The translations under genes and the position numbers were made by a program. Shown here piece after piece: positions 1 to 11,104 of a stretch of 64,000 nt of DNA. This stretch comes from Oscarella lobularis (lineage: Eukaryota; Porifera; Homoscleromorpha; Homosclerophorida; Oscarellidae). The stretch spans positions 2,841,733-2,905,732 of the forward strand of contig NC_089175.1 in the NCBI RefSeq assembly GCF_947507565.1, written 5' to 3'. Below the pieces are notes generated by a model. That model was given only the letters and a program-made list of their open reading frames with translations. It had not been told where the DNA came from and searched no databases. Numbering within the stretch: the first letter of the stretch is position 1; every line of letters starts with the position of its first letter.

Positions 1-293
1 GTACAGCATGACCGTCTTGTCCGAGAAGTTGTGGGACGAACGCACGTTCTTCGCTCGAGAACAGTCGTTTGGAGTGTCGTTTGGCGAGTCTAAGCTCCCG
101 CTTCAGTGCAAGATTACAACCCAAGAGGCTTTGATGCGGTTGTTAGTTGCAGCTGCCAGTGGAGCTCCTTTAAAAATTTAGGGTTCTCCGACGTACGCAT
201 CAACATCAGGTGGTATATTGCTGAGATCAGCGTGCAGGATTTGTTATTATAGAAAAGCCTAATTAACGGACTATAGTGTAAGGGCAACAAGCA

Positions 294-2587
294 TTACATG
301 GTAGGAACAGCAGTACACTCGGAACATTGTGAAAAATCTTGGTAGTGTTTGCAGATAAATTCTGAAATCCCGCTTTGGCTTCGTTCACCGAAATCCTTTC
401 GGAGTTTGCGAGAATTTAGTTCTTGAAGCCAATCCCGGAGAAGAGTAATAAACTCTTCTTGTGAATCTTTCATTTCCGAATGATTGACGATGTTTTCCAG
501 AAGATTTTGAATTGTCTCGCAGTTTCTCTCTTGACAATTTCTTGCGTGATGACATGCCGGCTGGTTCTGGCCTTTCATCGTCTCAGGAAATGTAATTGCC
601 ACTTTGACAGCAAGTTTATGGAAATCTATGAAAATGTTGACGATAAAAATGAAACCTTCTCTATGTATGCCCCCTACGTATTTGGAGTTGATCGTTCGCT
701 TTCACTATGTCCAAAACAGCTTTTAAGCTAATCAGTAGATTGATTATCAGAACACTCCACGTTGAAGTACACAGTACGCTTACCTTGGTTTGAGTTTTTT
801 GTCGAGTTTTCTTATCTTGTTGTCTAAGCGTACATACGCTAGGACACCAACGATAACGATAATGGTGACCACAACGCTAACGGCAATCACTACGTCAAGC
901 CAACTTTGACTTTTGCCATTGTGTTCTGTACGTTGTCAAGTGCAATTTGTAGTAGGCAAACATAAGCAAAGCGTACCTTTGTCTTCAGAACTGGATGACG
1001 TGTTCGGTGGAGTACTTTCAGTGACTCTAGTAGGCGCTAGGCAATTAAAAATTAACGTTCAAGCTACTTTGTACTAAAGGACTAGGTGATTCTGATGCGT
1101 ACCTGAACAAGCTGAAGACCACGTAATGTTCCCTTTTAGATCACAACTTCTAACCAGACTTGGGCAGCTTGAAGATGAAAAATTCGTCAACCAATAGTCG
1201 GTCACAATGACACTGTGATTTGAGAAACGGTCTCTACTGCACGCTGTCTTGATATGCTGCCAATCTAGCGCTCCTGACGGCCCAAAGCAAACGGGTGCAG
1301 ACGTCTTGTTGCCCTCAGCTTGCAGCGTCAGAATCAAGAGTCCACTGCCGTAATTGGCAAATTGTAAGTTCCAACCTGTTTAATTAAACATAGAGTAAAG
1401 TAAGCGAGAACGCGGTAAGACTCACTGGGATTGGGTCTTGTTTCTACCGTCAATCTACGAGATTCCTTGCTGAGGTAGTGCTCTCCCACGGCGTGAAGAC
1501 GAATCACATAAGTCTTGCATGGAAGTAGACCGGTAATGTTGACTTCCATGGTCGTAGAGTTTAGGAATAAGAACCTAGTCACGCTGTTGGGCTCCTCAGA
1601 TGCGATTTTCACTTTATATCCAGAGTGAGCGTCATAGCTCGCGTTGAGTTCTTTTGGAAACAGAATACGGACGTTGACCGAGGTAGATGTTGTTCTTTCA
1701 GCCTTTAGGTCAGGTGTAGGGAGTTTTTCTAAAGCGTATAAATATACGGTGGTAGAACATATCAATGGCTTACGGTCACTTACTGCGAACTCGTAGCACA
1801 AAGGAGCTTTTTGTGACAAAACTATCTGAAGTCCGAAGTCTGATAGTGATCTTTCCATCATCCAAAAGGGTCACGTTGAAAGTGAGTGTTACATTTCTTA
1901 CTCCGGTCAACATCCCAACCGACTCGTTAGAATAGACTTTTCCGCTTGGGACATGTCTACAGAGTTCGGATACTGATACATATTCTGTCCCGCTGATGAG
2001 TTTATAGGTGGCTTTTAAAGAAATAATTTCGTCAAGGAAAATCTTTCTTTTGTTCACATGTAGACGTCTGATCCACTGAATAGAGCCTAGAATGCGCAGG
2101 AAAGCAATCGTATAGAACTCAGGCTACATACTGAAACTACTGATATACACGCGCACTTCTAAATTTGAGGCGTAGTTTCGAGCTGTTTCTGTCGTCCAAT
2201 TGGCAGCTATAGTCTCCAAGATCTTTGTTTGTTATATTTATCATTGCCAGATGCGCATCTTTGCCGTGCGACCATCGCTGCTGACGGTTGCTGGGTAAGA
2301 TTTCCTTTCCGTCGCGATACCATTTGTACACGCGAAACGGAATCGTTGTACTGCACGTAAGACGAATGTTCTTCGTGTGAGCTGGGAGAGTGCCATCTGA
2401 AGCGGATAGAAACGGATCGATGAGCGAAATGCGAACGACGTTCGTTGAACCGTGGGAAGAAGCCATGATATCTGAAGGCGGGGTTAGTGAGGTGTCGGAA
2501 TATTCTATAATGCCTACCGACACAGAAGAGAAGCATCCAAAGCATCGGCAAAAGAACAGAAATGGGTTTCGTTCCTCGTTGATTCAT
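294..2587 (-). CDS. Ig/FN3 single-pass receptor, paralog 1
   Basis: Multi-exon cell-surface receptor. The ATG at 2587 opens a signal peptide (MNQRGTKPISVLLPMLWMLL); upstream in-frame starts are TTG. A 46-base GT..AG intron follows at about 2477-2522. Next comes an Ig-like domain (about 2137-2475; the core CSTT...WYRDG...YSCQ has paired Cys and the Trp), then a second beta-sandwich (about 1776-2057), an FN3-like domain (about 1440-1740), a Cys-containing membrane-proximal segment (1074-1337), a transmembrane helix at about 840-900 followed by a basic stop-transfer (KIRKLDKKLKPR), and a helical cytoplasmic exon ending at 294. Order and tail match the gene at 5718-7890, so the two are tandem paralogs. 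Ligand and signalling partner are unknown. Exon borders are approximate; the receptor call is firm and the function is not. Confidence 0.8.
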
Positions 2588-2767
2588 CGCGCGCGTCGTT
2601 TTCCTGCTAATCAATTACAAATATGGTTAATTTTCATCGCAACGTATTCCCGAGAAGGAATTTAAAGTCAAAACGACAAGATACGGTCCTTTTCGTCATA
2701 CACTATCGCAAGTCGATCGAGCAACAAGGGCCCGTATCGCGATGAATAAGGCTGCGGCGCCTGTTCT

Positions 2768-3031
2768 TTAGTTCTTACGTCTGTCAACTGTTGGAAGCTG
2801 CAGGAGAGTTGCGAATTTGCGAAAGTGCGGCCCAAATGAATGAATCACGTGATTTCGGAATGACGCAAGACATTCCATCTGATCACCACCATAAAGGTCA
2901 CCCAATAGGCACCAAGTTATGTAATTTACGAATGTGACAGCGGAGTTGTCAAGCCCAAGTGCTGCGAGAGCAAGAAGAAGAAATCCAGTCAGAAAACGTT
3001 CTGCGAGTCTGAAGAATCGAGAACGAGCCAT
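2768..3031 (-). CDS. possible small secreted protein (87 aa)
   Basis: An 87-codon open frame starting at an ATG, with a hydrophobic N-terminus (LTGFLLLALAAL after MARSRFFRLAERF) that could be a signal peptide or membrane anchor. The remainder has only two Cys and no domain I recognise. It lies between receptor paralog 1 and the CTHRC1-like gene, on the same strand. There is no second evidence such as a paralog or conserved motif, so it may be a chance frame or one exon of something larger. Confidence 0.25.
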   Translation of the reverse strand: MARSRFFRLAERFLTGFLLLALAALGLDNSAVTFVNYITWCLLGDLYGGDQMECLASFRNHVIHSFGPHFRKFATLLQLPTVDRRKN

Positions 3032-3320
3032 CTCAGAGATCAAAACCTCAACAACAAAGGGAAATCGCCAGGCCTTGATCCAATGAAAACAGTGGAAGCA
3101 TCGAATCTCGGATAAAGGTAAGTGATGCGTTTTTTCATACCTCTGGGACAAGTATACAGTAAGCCATACGTATCACAAAGGAAGCACCATTGGCATAGGA
3201 AGACTCGGAGCTTTGGGAAGGAGTACCACTACCAGTAATACAATTTGCAGGCATACCATACAACTCAGCGCGCAGACATCAACAGAATTGGTCAATTAGA
3301 AGTCGTTGGCTTGAGATTAG

Positions 3321-4087
3321 TCAAGTTTGCGACTGGGGATATTCTTCAATCATTATGCGAGAGACTGAATTCCATCCAGAGTTACGATTAGATGATCCAT
3401 AGCCCTGACAGTTTCCGACATAAACAGCTACCCTTATTGATCCAGATGGAATGTTCTCACAGAATCCTTCTACTTGGCGATATCGAAGAGGATCATTTTT
3501 GGAGTTGGACAGGCGCACAACTCCTTCAATTGTCATTGGTCCTGAACATTCCGCTCCATTAAAGGTGATGTACCATCGTCCACAGCAGTAAGTATTAGGA
3601 CAAAGGACTTTCATATTGGCAGCATACGCTACTTTGAGAGCGGTAGAGGAGTGACGTTTTTTGAAAACACATTCCTAAGACACATTGCTTCCAGTTTATA
3701 GAATTGACAATGCCGTTTTCTCCTTGAGGTCCGGGCTCTCCTCGTTCTCCCAAGTTTCCTTTGATCCCCTTTTCCCCTTTGATTCCTATTGGCCCCATTG
3801 ATCCTCTTTGTCCCAGACTTCCTTTAGCACCCGTCTTTCCAGTGGCTCCTTTATCACCTCTTTCTCCTTTCAATCCATCTCTTCCTGGCAATCCATTGGG
3901 GCCTGGAGCCCCAGGAATTCCTGGTACTCCTGAACACACTCCGACAGAACCCTTAGAAAGACAATATTTCTTTTTGGGGATCGAAGAACTCGGATACCTG
4001 ATCTGATTTGGGATTATTGCTCTCGACAGCGTGCAGAAATAGTATGAGTGCTGCAAACAAACACTGAAGAGTTGAACTAGAAATCAT
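3321..4087 (-). CDS. CTHRC1-like collagen-repeat secreted protein, with a frameshift
   Basis: Resembles collagen triple helix repeat-containing protein 1, a secreted matrix protein with a short collagen stretch and a globular C-terminal domain. The ATG at 4087 starts a signal peptide (MISSSTLQCLFAALILFLHA). A 46-base intron (about 3956-4001) joins it in frame to about 25 Gly-X-Y triplets (3730-3950). The C-terminal domain is clearly CTHRC1: SINWKQCV at the start, then CCGRWYITFNGAECSGP, and GWNSVSRIMIEEYP near the end. Between SINWKQCV and CVFKK the frame changes by one base at about 3671-3690, where about 15 residues of the vertebrate protein are also missing, and no GT..AG intron fits. Either the assembly has an error or the gene is broken; otherwise every conserved block is present. 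Confidence 0.85.
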
Positions 4088-4750
4088 TGTGTTGCGTTGC
4101 TCACTGAGGCTTTCTATCCCTTTTCATCCAAACTTGCCCGTTTATATTGAGTAAAAAGAAACGGGTATGATGTCACCTCCGGTAAATGCATTGAATGGAC
4201 GACGTCTTTTTTAAAGGGCTAACTACGTTAAACCCGCTTTCTAATACAATTGCCGGTTCTTAGCATGACCATAAAATGTCGAATTGAATTAAAGTGTGGG
4301 TCGTTAGAACACGATCACCGGTGTCCTCCTAACATCGTCACGAGGACTACAACGTCAGGACCATACTCCCACTCAAATTATTTGGGACTTCTTGTTGAGT
4401 TCAATGCTGTTGGATAATAAATGTATTATAAATTCTCTAAAAACAAATATCACTAACACGAATTTCTACTTGTTGTTCTACTTCAAATAGTCTAAAAGTT
4501 CTCCACAATCAAGGTGCTCCTGTGGAAACCAACGACAAGCCAGCCCATGCAGCTGCCCTCTTTTTACGTTTGCTAAACAATGCAACCCTAAACAAAATCA
4601 ATAATAATATTATGAAATAAGAGTATATGTACAGATGAAAAGTTTACTGCAAACTACTACAATTATAATCGGGTTTCAGGAAATTTTTTGGACTTGGAAA
4701 GAAAAAAATTTATTATTCAAGGCAAGAGTTAGTGACGTCACTAGTCCGTC

Positions 4751-4966
4751 TCACCTATTTGTCCTTTTATGTTTCGATTGCCTGAAACTGATCCAAACAA
4801 TAGCGAAGATGATTAAGAATAGAATAGAGCCAGTGCCAAGAGCGGTTAGCAGGTAAAACTTTTTCGAACTTGATTCATCAGAGGAAGCTGATGTAGAGTT
4901 TTCGTAGCCAGCGCCAGATTTGTTAGGAAAGATAGTAGCAAATTCAGCAGAAGTTGCCCTCACCAC
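4751..4966 (-). pseudogene. orphan receptor transmembrane-exon fragment
   Basis: A 71-residue open frame whose stalk (AEFATIFPNKSGAGYENSTS) closely matches the juxtamembrane exon of the receptor at 8760-11104 (AEFTTILPNNRSGSGYENST). It is followed by a transmembrane helix (LTALGTGSILFLIIFAIVWI) and a short basic tail. No Ig or FN3 exons lie upstream on the minus strand before 5.7 kb, so this looks like a duplicated, stranded TM exon. A short expressed protein without a signal peptide is less likely. Confidence 0.45.
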
Positions 4967-5229
4967 GGTTCACAGCACTGAGGGAAATCGGCGATGCGCT
5001 CTGCTTTTGTAGGGTCTGTCCCGCCCACTGCTCTGATTAGACCGCAGCGATGTTCCAGCGCACTGATTGGTTCGCGGTTTGACTATTGATTGCTCAGCAA
5101 TTTCAAGAAATGATGTAACTAAACGCGCGTGAAGCAATGGTTGTTATCTCAATAACCAGCTCTCTTTCAAACGTACCGTATGCCAATAACGCGCTTGAGG
5201 GGGCCCGCGCGCGCAGGGCTAGCTATGCA

Positions 5230-5520
5230 AGTTCGTTGAAGTCGAAGAGGTGAATCCGGTTGAATCGTTGGCCAACGTTGCGGCACCGATCGCGCGTACG
5301 CGCGCCTGCCTCTGAATCCTCGGCCTCCCTCAGCCTCTATCCGCCAGACGACAGAGCAAACCGTACGTTGAAGGCTACAGCTAGACGAGCGATTTGAAGC
5401 CGGCGCGATCCGAATCCCTTTAGCCCGTGCCGTAAATGATTTGAAATTGCTTTATGAACGTCGATTTGCCAGATTCGCCCGTGCCTGCGCCAATCGAAAG
5501 GATTTGTCGAGGTGAGGCCC
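5230..5520 (-). pseudogene. decayed G-protein alpha subunit fragment
   Basis: On the minus strand, 5420-5515 reads ILSIGAGTGESGKSTFIKQ followed by FQIIYGTG and a stop. This is the P-loop and alpha-1 helix of a Gq-type G-alpha (family form GTGESGKSTFIKQMRIIHG) with two extra residues before it. About 210 bases further on, the same strand has VGQRFNRIHLF, which may be a degraded switch II (GGQRxxRxKWxHxF). The spacing is far shorter than the roughly 160 residues in a real G-alpha, and no other exon is recognisable nearby, so this reads as a relic. The P-loop match is good; the switch II match is weak. Confidence 0.4.
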
Positions 5521-5717
5521 CTTTTCGAGGTGCGCGCGCTCGATTTCGACGTAGCTGCCCGACGTACACGTATATACCCTCAAGCGCATCAGCTCAGGGA
5601 TCCGCAACGGCATTCGCAACCTAGCTATCGTGACAGTACTCAGGTTTGTGAGGAAAGTTCAATACGTTCACCGTGTCTACATACAGTATAGAAAATCAAT
5701 CGTGTCGCGGTGCGTCC

Positions 5718-7890
5718 TTAGAAGGTGTCAGCACTAGAGCAGCTTAAATATTTCTCTACAATTAATTCAGATGTTGAATCACTCGCAATCCTTTCACCAA
5801 AGGCATTTCGAATGGCTTCAATATTGGTGCTTGAGATGTTGAGACGTTTCATGTCTTTCACTAAATTGTGAACGGCACCAGCAAAGCCATCTTGTTTTTC
5901 CTTAATTGTTTCCAAGCTGTTGAGGAGGCCTTCAAGAAGATTTGCAATTTGGTCCGCTTGAATATCAGTCGCATGACAGCAACGAGGCAACGGCTCTTTT
6001 CCTTTAATTTTTGCCAAAAGAAAAGCAAGCAGATGGTAGTCTATCAGAGACGATTAGTACAAGTTGCCCTTTCTTGAATGCACTTGCCTTCTTCGAGATG
6101 ATTCTTCATTTGTTCAACGAGAGATTCCTTACTACATGGTAAGATTGATTATGAGGAGTCTTCAGGTAGAAGTACGTTAGTTGTTACCTTCGTCTGAATT
6201 TTCTTTTCAACCATATTACCAATCCAATGAGCGCAAAAGTGACACATACACCCAAAATAACAAAACCAGCCACCCAGTCGTGATTCTTTCCATTTTCTGT
6301 ACATAACAAGCGTAAATTGTGGTAAGCAAAGGAAGCGACATTGTAGCTACCTGTTTTGTCGTCAAGGCTGTGAATATCAGATGTTGAAGTATACTCGGTT
6401 GATTGAGTGCCTGTGTCGTCGTCAGTGGCCCGAGGGCTGTGAATACCAGGCGTTGACGCTCTTATATAGGTATTGGTTGATTGAGTATTTGCAACGGCTG
6501 ACTCTAGGCACGTTCGAGCATTTCTACCTCGTACTCAAGCAAAGGCGATACTGATACATACCTGAACAAGTTGACGACCACTCAACTCGTCGTTTTTCAT
6601 CACAACTTTTAACCTGACTTCCGCCGGAGCAGTTTAACAATGGCGTGTTAGTCAGCAGTTGATAGCGACCCATCATCCCTTCATTACTGTGGTTTGAAGA
6701 ACGGTTTCTGTTACACGCTAACTTGATTCGTTCGTGCCAATCTGCCGCTGCTGACGGGTCAAGGCAAACGAGTCGCGACGTCGTCCCATTAGCCTCGGTC
6801 AGCCTCAATAATCCTCTGTCATCGAATTGTAGGGCAGGTGCAAACTGACTGGGATCGGAGCTTGTCCGCACCGTCATCCGCCTCGCTTTGCTTCTGTGGT
6901 ACTCTCCCACGGCGTGAATTCGAATTGAATAATTTGTACATGGGATTAATTCGGTAATGTTTAATTCCCTGGTCGTGGAGTTTAGGCCGAAGGACCTGGT
7001 CACACCGTTGTCATCTGATGCTATTTTCACATGAAAGCCAATATGAGAGTCATAACTTCCGTTGAATCGTTCTGGAAAGAGAATAAAGACGCTGACCCAC
7101 GTAGGCCCGATATCTTTAATTAGAGAGTCAGGTGTAGGAAGTTTATCTAGAAAACAATGGGCTAGAATGTATCAAAAATAACTTGCTGTCATTTACCGTA
7201 GACTTTTAATCTAACCCGGCCTCTTGCAACGGCACCATCAGAAGTGGTAAACCTGACGACGACTTCTCCATTATCCGAAAGGGTTACATTGCGAGATAGA
7301 GATGCATTTTTCACTCCTGATACTCTGACCGTCGATATTTTGTAGATTGTTCCACTTGGGAAGTGCTTCCAAAGTACCGTGACTGTTGCATTTACCGTTT
7401 CCAAAACTTTAAAAGCGGCTTGTACAGTAATAGCGTCACCGGCAAAGAATTTCTTCTTTTTTGGATATTTCAAAAATCCAATCAAGAAAATTTTGGCTAA
7501 AACGCAGGAAAGGAAATTACACAACTAGTCTAAAAGCTCACACCCAAGACTGTATACGCACTTTTATATTTCAGAGACAACTTGGAACTGTTTCTGTCGT
7601 CCAGTTGGCAGATGTACTCTCCAAGATCGACCTTTGTTACATTTTTTATCGAGAGATAAACATCATTGCCGTGTAATCGCTGCTGGTGCCTGCCAGAGTC
7701 GTCTACTAGAATTTCATTGTTGTTGTGGTACCATTTGACACGGCGAAACGGGGCCGATTGACTACACGTGATGAGCACGTAATGCGTGTTGACGTCAACG
7801 CCGTTCAAAGCTGAAGGAGGTTGGGCGATCGATACGCGAACACCCGAAACTAAGGGGATCAGCCCAAGATATAGTACCTTAGGGACAGGG
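5718..7890 (-). CDS. Ig/FN3 single-pass receptor, paralog 2
   Basis: Same architecture as the gene at 294-2587. An Ig-like domain (7530-7808; ITCSQ...VKWYHNN...YICQLDDRNSSKL) is followed by a second beta-sandwich (7189-7450), an FN3-like domain (about 6850-7130), a membrane-proximal Cys segment (6524-6840), a TM helix at about 6200-6290 (WVAGFVILGVCVTFALIGLV) with a basic stop-transfer, and a helical tail exon (5718-6017). The tail resembles that of paralog 1 (IxNLLE, then FGER). The signal-peptide exon is not resolved: the reading frame stays open upstream of the Ig domain to about 7890, with a hydrophobic stretch (VLYLGLIPLVSG) but no ATG in that frame. Probably functional, with an uncharted 5' end. 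Confidence 0.75.
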
Positions 7891-8039
7891 TCAGCATATG
7901 GTGTCGAGACTCAACACGCGCCTTACCATTACAGAGAGTCCGAGTTCGTTGAAGCTGCGGCCAGCGACTCGGAGTCGCTCTTTCGATGTTGTTGCGTAGT
8001 TAATTTCTCTAAAAAGCCCTTTGTTACTGCTCTACTCAA

Positions 8040-8805
8040 AGTATTCCATGCATGCAACGCGTTTGGACCAAAAAAGCCAATAAGTCGCAGTGATTTAATT
8101 GCGCAACAAGTGCGTATCGCGCCGTGACAAAATTACCTTGTCTCCGTCTTCTGCGTGAATTTCATGGCGATTGAGCTCAGACTTCGGCATAATCCTTTGA
8201 GTCGCTATGAGTCTCATGACACTCGTAGTCTTCTTATGGACACTCCTAGTCGTTCTAATGACGCACGTCGTCTGGTGATCACGCGTGCTCATTTTATTGA
8301 ACACGTACGTCATTTCTATATTTATAACTGAGTTTCAACAGATTGTCCATCCTTCAAGTTGACAGAGCTAAATAAAACAAAGCCCAATTATTTATGACAA
8401 AGTATTCCAACGCGTTTAGACCAAAAAAGCCAATAAGTTGTAATTTCGCAGTGATTTGCGCGGCAAGTGCGTATCGCGCCGTGACAAATTTGCCGTCTCC
8501 GTCTTCTGCGTGAATTTCATGGCGATTGAAGCTCAGGCTTCGGCAAAATCTTTTGAGTCGGTATGAGCCTTATGACGCTCGTAGTCGTCGTAATGACGCT
8601 CGTAGTCGTCGTAATGACGCTCGTAGTCGTCGTAATGACGCTCGTAGTCTCGTGATGACGCGTGCTCATTTAATTGGACACGTACACATACGTCATTTCT
8701 ATATTTACCATCCTGCTACGCAAAGAATTATAACTGAGTTTCAACAAATTGGCCATCCTTCAAGTTGACGGAGCTAAATAAAGCAAAACCCAATTATTAA
8801 GACAA
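8040..8805. repeat. tandem duplication of a ~350-base unit
   Basis: Two diverged copies stand side by side (about 8040-8393 and 8394-8805). Both start near AAAGTATTCCA, share CCAAAAAAGCCAATAAGT, GTGCGTATCGCGCCGTGACA and CATGGCGATTGA in the same order, and end with GCCATCCTTCAAGTTGAC-like sequence and AGCTAAATAAA. The second copy contains the clean 21-base minisatellite listed separately; the first has a decayed version. The second copy holds the 3' coding end of the receptor at 8760. Confidence 0.8.
8574..8650. repeat. 21-base minisatellite, about 3.5 copies
   Basis: The unit GACGCTCGTAGTCGTCGTAAT is repeated three times exactly (8574, 8595, 8616) and then partly. Being a multiple of three, it creates an apparent Arg/Ser/Asp-rich open frame on the plus strand, which I treat as an artefact. 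Confidence 0.85.
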
Positions 8806-11104
8806 ACATACTGTCTTATTAATCTGTCCCACCAGTTGTGATTACAAGTCTTCTCTTTTTTGAATTTTGATCTGAATGTTATCCAGGCAAAAACGCAGAA
8901 TGCAACGACGGTCACACTCGTGCATATGCTTAGAACAATGAACCAATATCTCCAGTTAGACAAACCAAAATCATTAGCGGAAGATGACGTAGAATTTTCG
9001 TAGCCAGAGCCAGACCTGTTGTTAGGAAGAATAGTAGTAAATTCAGCAATAGTCACTGGCATGGTGCTGTTGTTAGCGTCATTGCGGTGCATAGCACTTT
9101 CTGTGCTCATGCTTTTATTCCCACCATCTAGCGAGCAGAAAAGCCGCGTTACACGCAATAGGCAAAATTATTTGGTTTGATTACCGGAATTTGCTCTTAA
9201 GCCATAATTGTAGATTTTCTTTTCAAGCAGTTGATTCAAAAAAGCCGTTCTCTTAATACTTGGCTTACTAACGCCCAAAGCGTTCTTTCCTTGAACTAAA
9301 AGGTCCAAAGCGTATACAGGAACACTCAAATCTAGGAGAACTTTCCACTCGGCTGATCGATTACTAGAGTCAACTTGAAAAGAAATGAGCGGAATTGGCT
9401 TGGGATCATCCGCCACTAATCTATGGGAAATGACAAATCCAAGCAGTGCGCTGTTACCGTCGTTTTTAGGAGCTGTCCAGTTTGCGTTCACTAACAAAAA
9501 CAGCGAATCTCTTAGTAAAACTCTTAGCGAGGATGTTATCGATTGAGGAGCAGATGGAGGTCCTGCAAATAAAAGCCTTTATATATCCTGACTTCTTGAT
9601 TCAGATTTTACCTCTGACTGTAATTACAGTAGTTTGATTCCGCTCGACGCCAGCGTCTTCAGAATCAAGTAGGCACGTATATTCACCAGAGGCGTCATAG
9701 GTGACGCTAATAAATAGTAGCTTTTCTCCGAAATCAGTTCCAAGTCTTTCACTAGGCAACGGAGTGATTTTTTGACCGTTTTTTGTCCACGTTGTGGTCA
9801 AATTTGATCCAGCTATAAAATAGCAAGCAAGGGAGTCATTTGATCCAACCAACATCGTTTTATAAGACGTTCCATCTGGAAAATCTAAATATTTCTATTA
9901 GTTTTTGCTTTGAAAAGAAGCCGCGTGCAAGAGGACCTTGGACTCTAAGAGTTGCCCTGTTTGACGTTACTTGGCCATAGTCATTTGCAGCAATGCACGA
10001 ATAGCTTCCCGTGTCGTTCATGCCAACACGCTCAACTAACAGGTTCACGCCGTTCTTCACGTGGCGACTGCTGCGGCTCGTGTCTAATACTTTCCCGTTA
10101 TGCTGCCAGATAACGTGAGGACGCGGAGAACCGTCAACTTCACACGATAAGTGAGCATTGTAACCCTCTAGTACAGCGATATTTTCCGGTCCTCTCATCA
10201 CAGCAGGAGGATCTAATCATTATATATGCAGTGTAATTCAGAGGTGGAAGTGTTACTTACAGTAAACCACCAGGTCGGGATATTTTCTGACGTCAAATTG
10301 ACTGTTGAAAACTCGACACTCGTAGGTTCCCTCGTCGTTCCTTGATACGTTTAGGATATCAAGATATTCGCCATTAGGTCCATGAATTTTGTATTTTTGA
10401 TTATTAGATGAAATTGGTTGGTTCTTGAATGACCAAAAGCAGCTAAAGAAGTCTTTGCCTATGCAGGATAAAGTCGTCGATTTGCCTTCAAGTATTTTCC
10501 TGCCTTCAGCCTGTACAGTAGGTGGCACTAAATGCATCTGCATTTCTTTTAAGTGTTCTCATAAATTTCAGTTGTAGCTTACCGATCACGAAAAGATCAG
10601 CTGATTTTACTATAGTTTGACCGAGCACAGAAACGTGGCAGTAATACCTTCCTTCGTCAGACTTGGTGGCTCCGTGGATAGAGAGCTCGGATTTATCGAC
10701 ATAAAGAAAGGAAATATGACCGCCAGCTACGAGAGTTCGATTTTTTCCCAGTAAGTCAAAAGCTGGGTCAAACGTCCATTTTCGTATTACACGAGACGCT
10801 CCGGTAACGTCGCAGCTAATTGCTGGGGAGTCTCCCATCCGTACGTGATTCGTTCCCTGTACGCTAACAGCGACGTCAACGCAGTTGCCTGAAAAGCAAA
10901 AGTCAAAACCACCTGCGCGGTCCCTCTCCCCCAATTTTGCACTCTTATTGGTCCCTTTGTTAACTCAATTAGTCCGCCCACATTCATCACATGCGGTTGA
11001 GCAAAACAAGTGAGAAATATGGACAAAATTTACCTCGAAGTGCAAACAGCTGCAGCAATAAATATTGCCAACCGCCATAGACTAGCACGGGTAGCAAGCG
11101 GCAT
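8760..11104 (-). CDS. multi-Ig/FN3 single-pass receptor
   Basis: The ATG at 11104 begins a signal peptide (MPLATRASLWRLAIFIAAAV) ending in a splice donor at about 11033. Four Ig-like domains follow: about 10583-10888 (SCDV...YYCHV), 10253-10520 (LSCIG...YECRV), 9905-10201 (a typical I-set: LSCEVDG, VIWQHNG, GSYSCIAANDYG) and 9601-9855 (CYFIAG, TWTKNG, YTCLLD). An FN3-like domain (9168-9497, NWTAPKNDGNS) leads to the membrane exon (8760-9158) with TM helix YWFIVLSICTSVTVVAFCVF. The cytoplasmic tail is only about 30-35 residues and its last residues are encoded inside the duplicated repeat at 8394-8805. An adhesion or recognition role is typical for such receptors; the ligand is unknown. A stray copy of its TM exon lies at 4751-4966. 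Confidence 0.82.

Larger units (their letters stand above)
4088..5717. other. gene-poor interval between CTHRC1-like gene and receptor paralog 2
   Basis: Apart from the TM-exon fragment and the G-alpha relic listed separately, I see no intact gene here. The part from about 5200 to 5560 is markedly GC-rich, with several CGCGCG runs; the flanks are AT-rich. Confidence 0.5.

Noticed and set aside
3031-3151. Extension of the small 2768-3031 frame upstream to 3151
   Set aside because: The added part has no ATG-supported signal peptide, and the internal ATG gives the only plausible hydrophobic N-terminus.
8574-8650. Regular short repeats resembling a CRISPR array
   Set aside because: The units are directly adjacent without spacers and the genome is eukaryotic.
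8526-8768. Plus-strand open frame with DARSRRN repeats
   Set aside because: It is produced by a 21-base minisatellite within a duplicated non-coding block, and it has no signal, domain or splice context.
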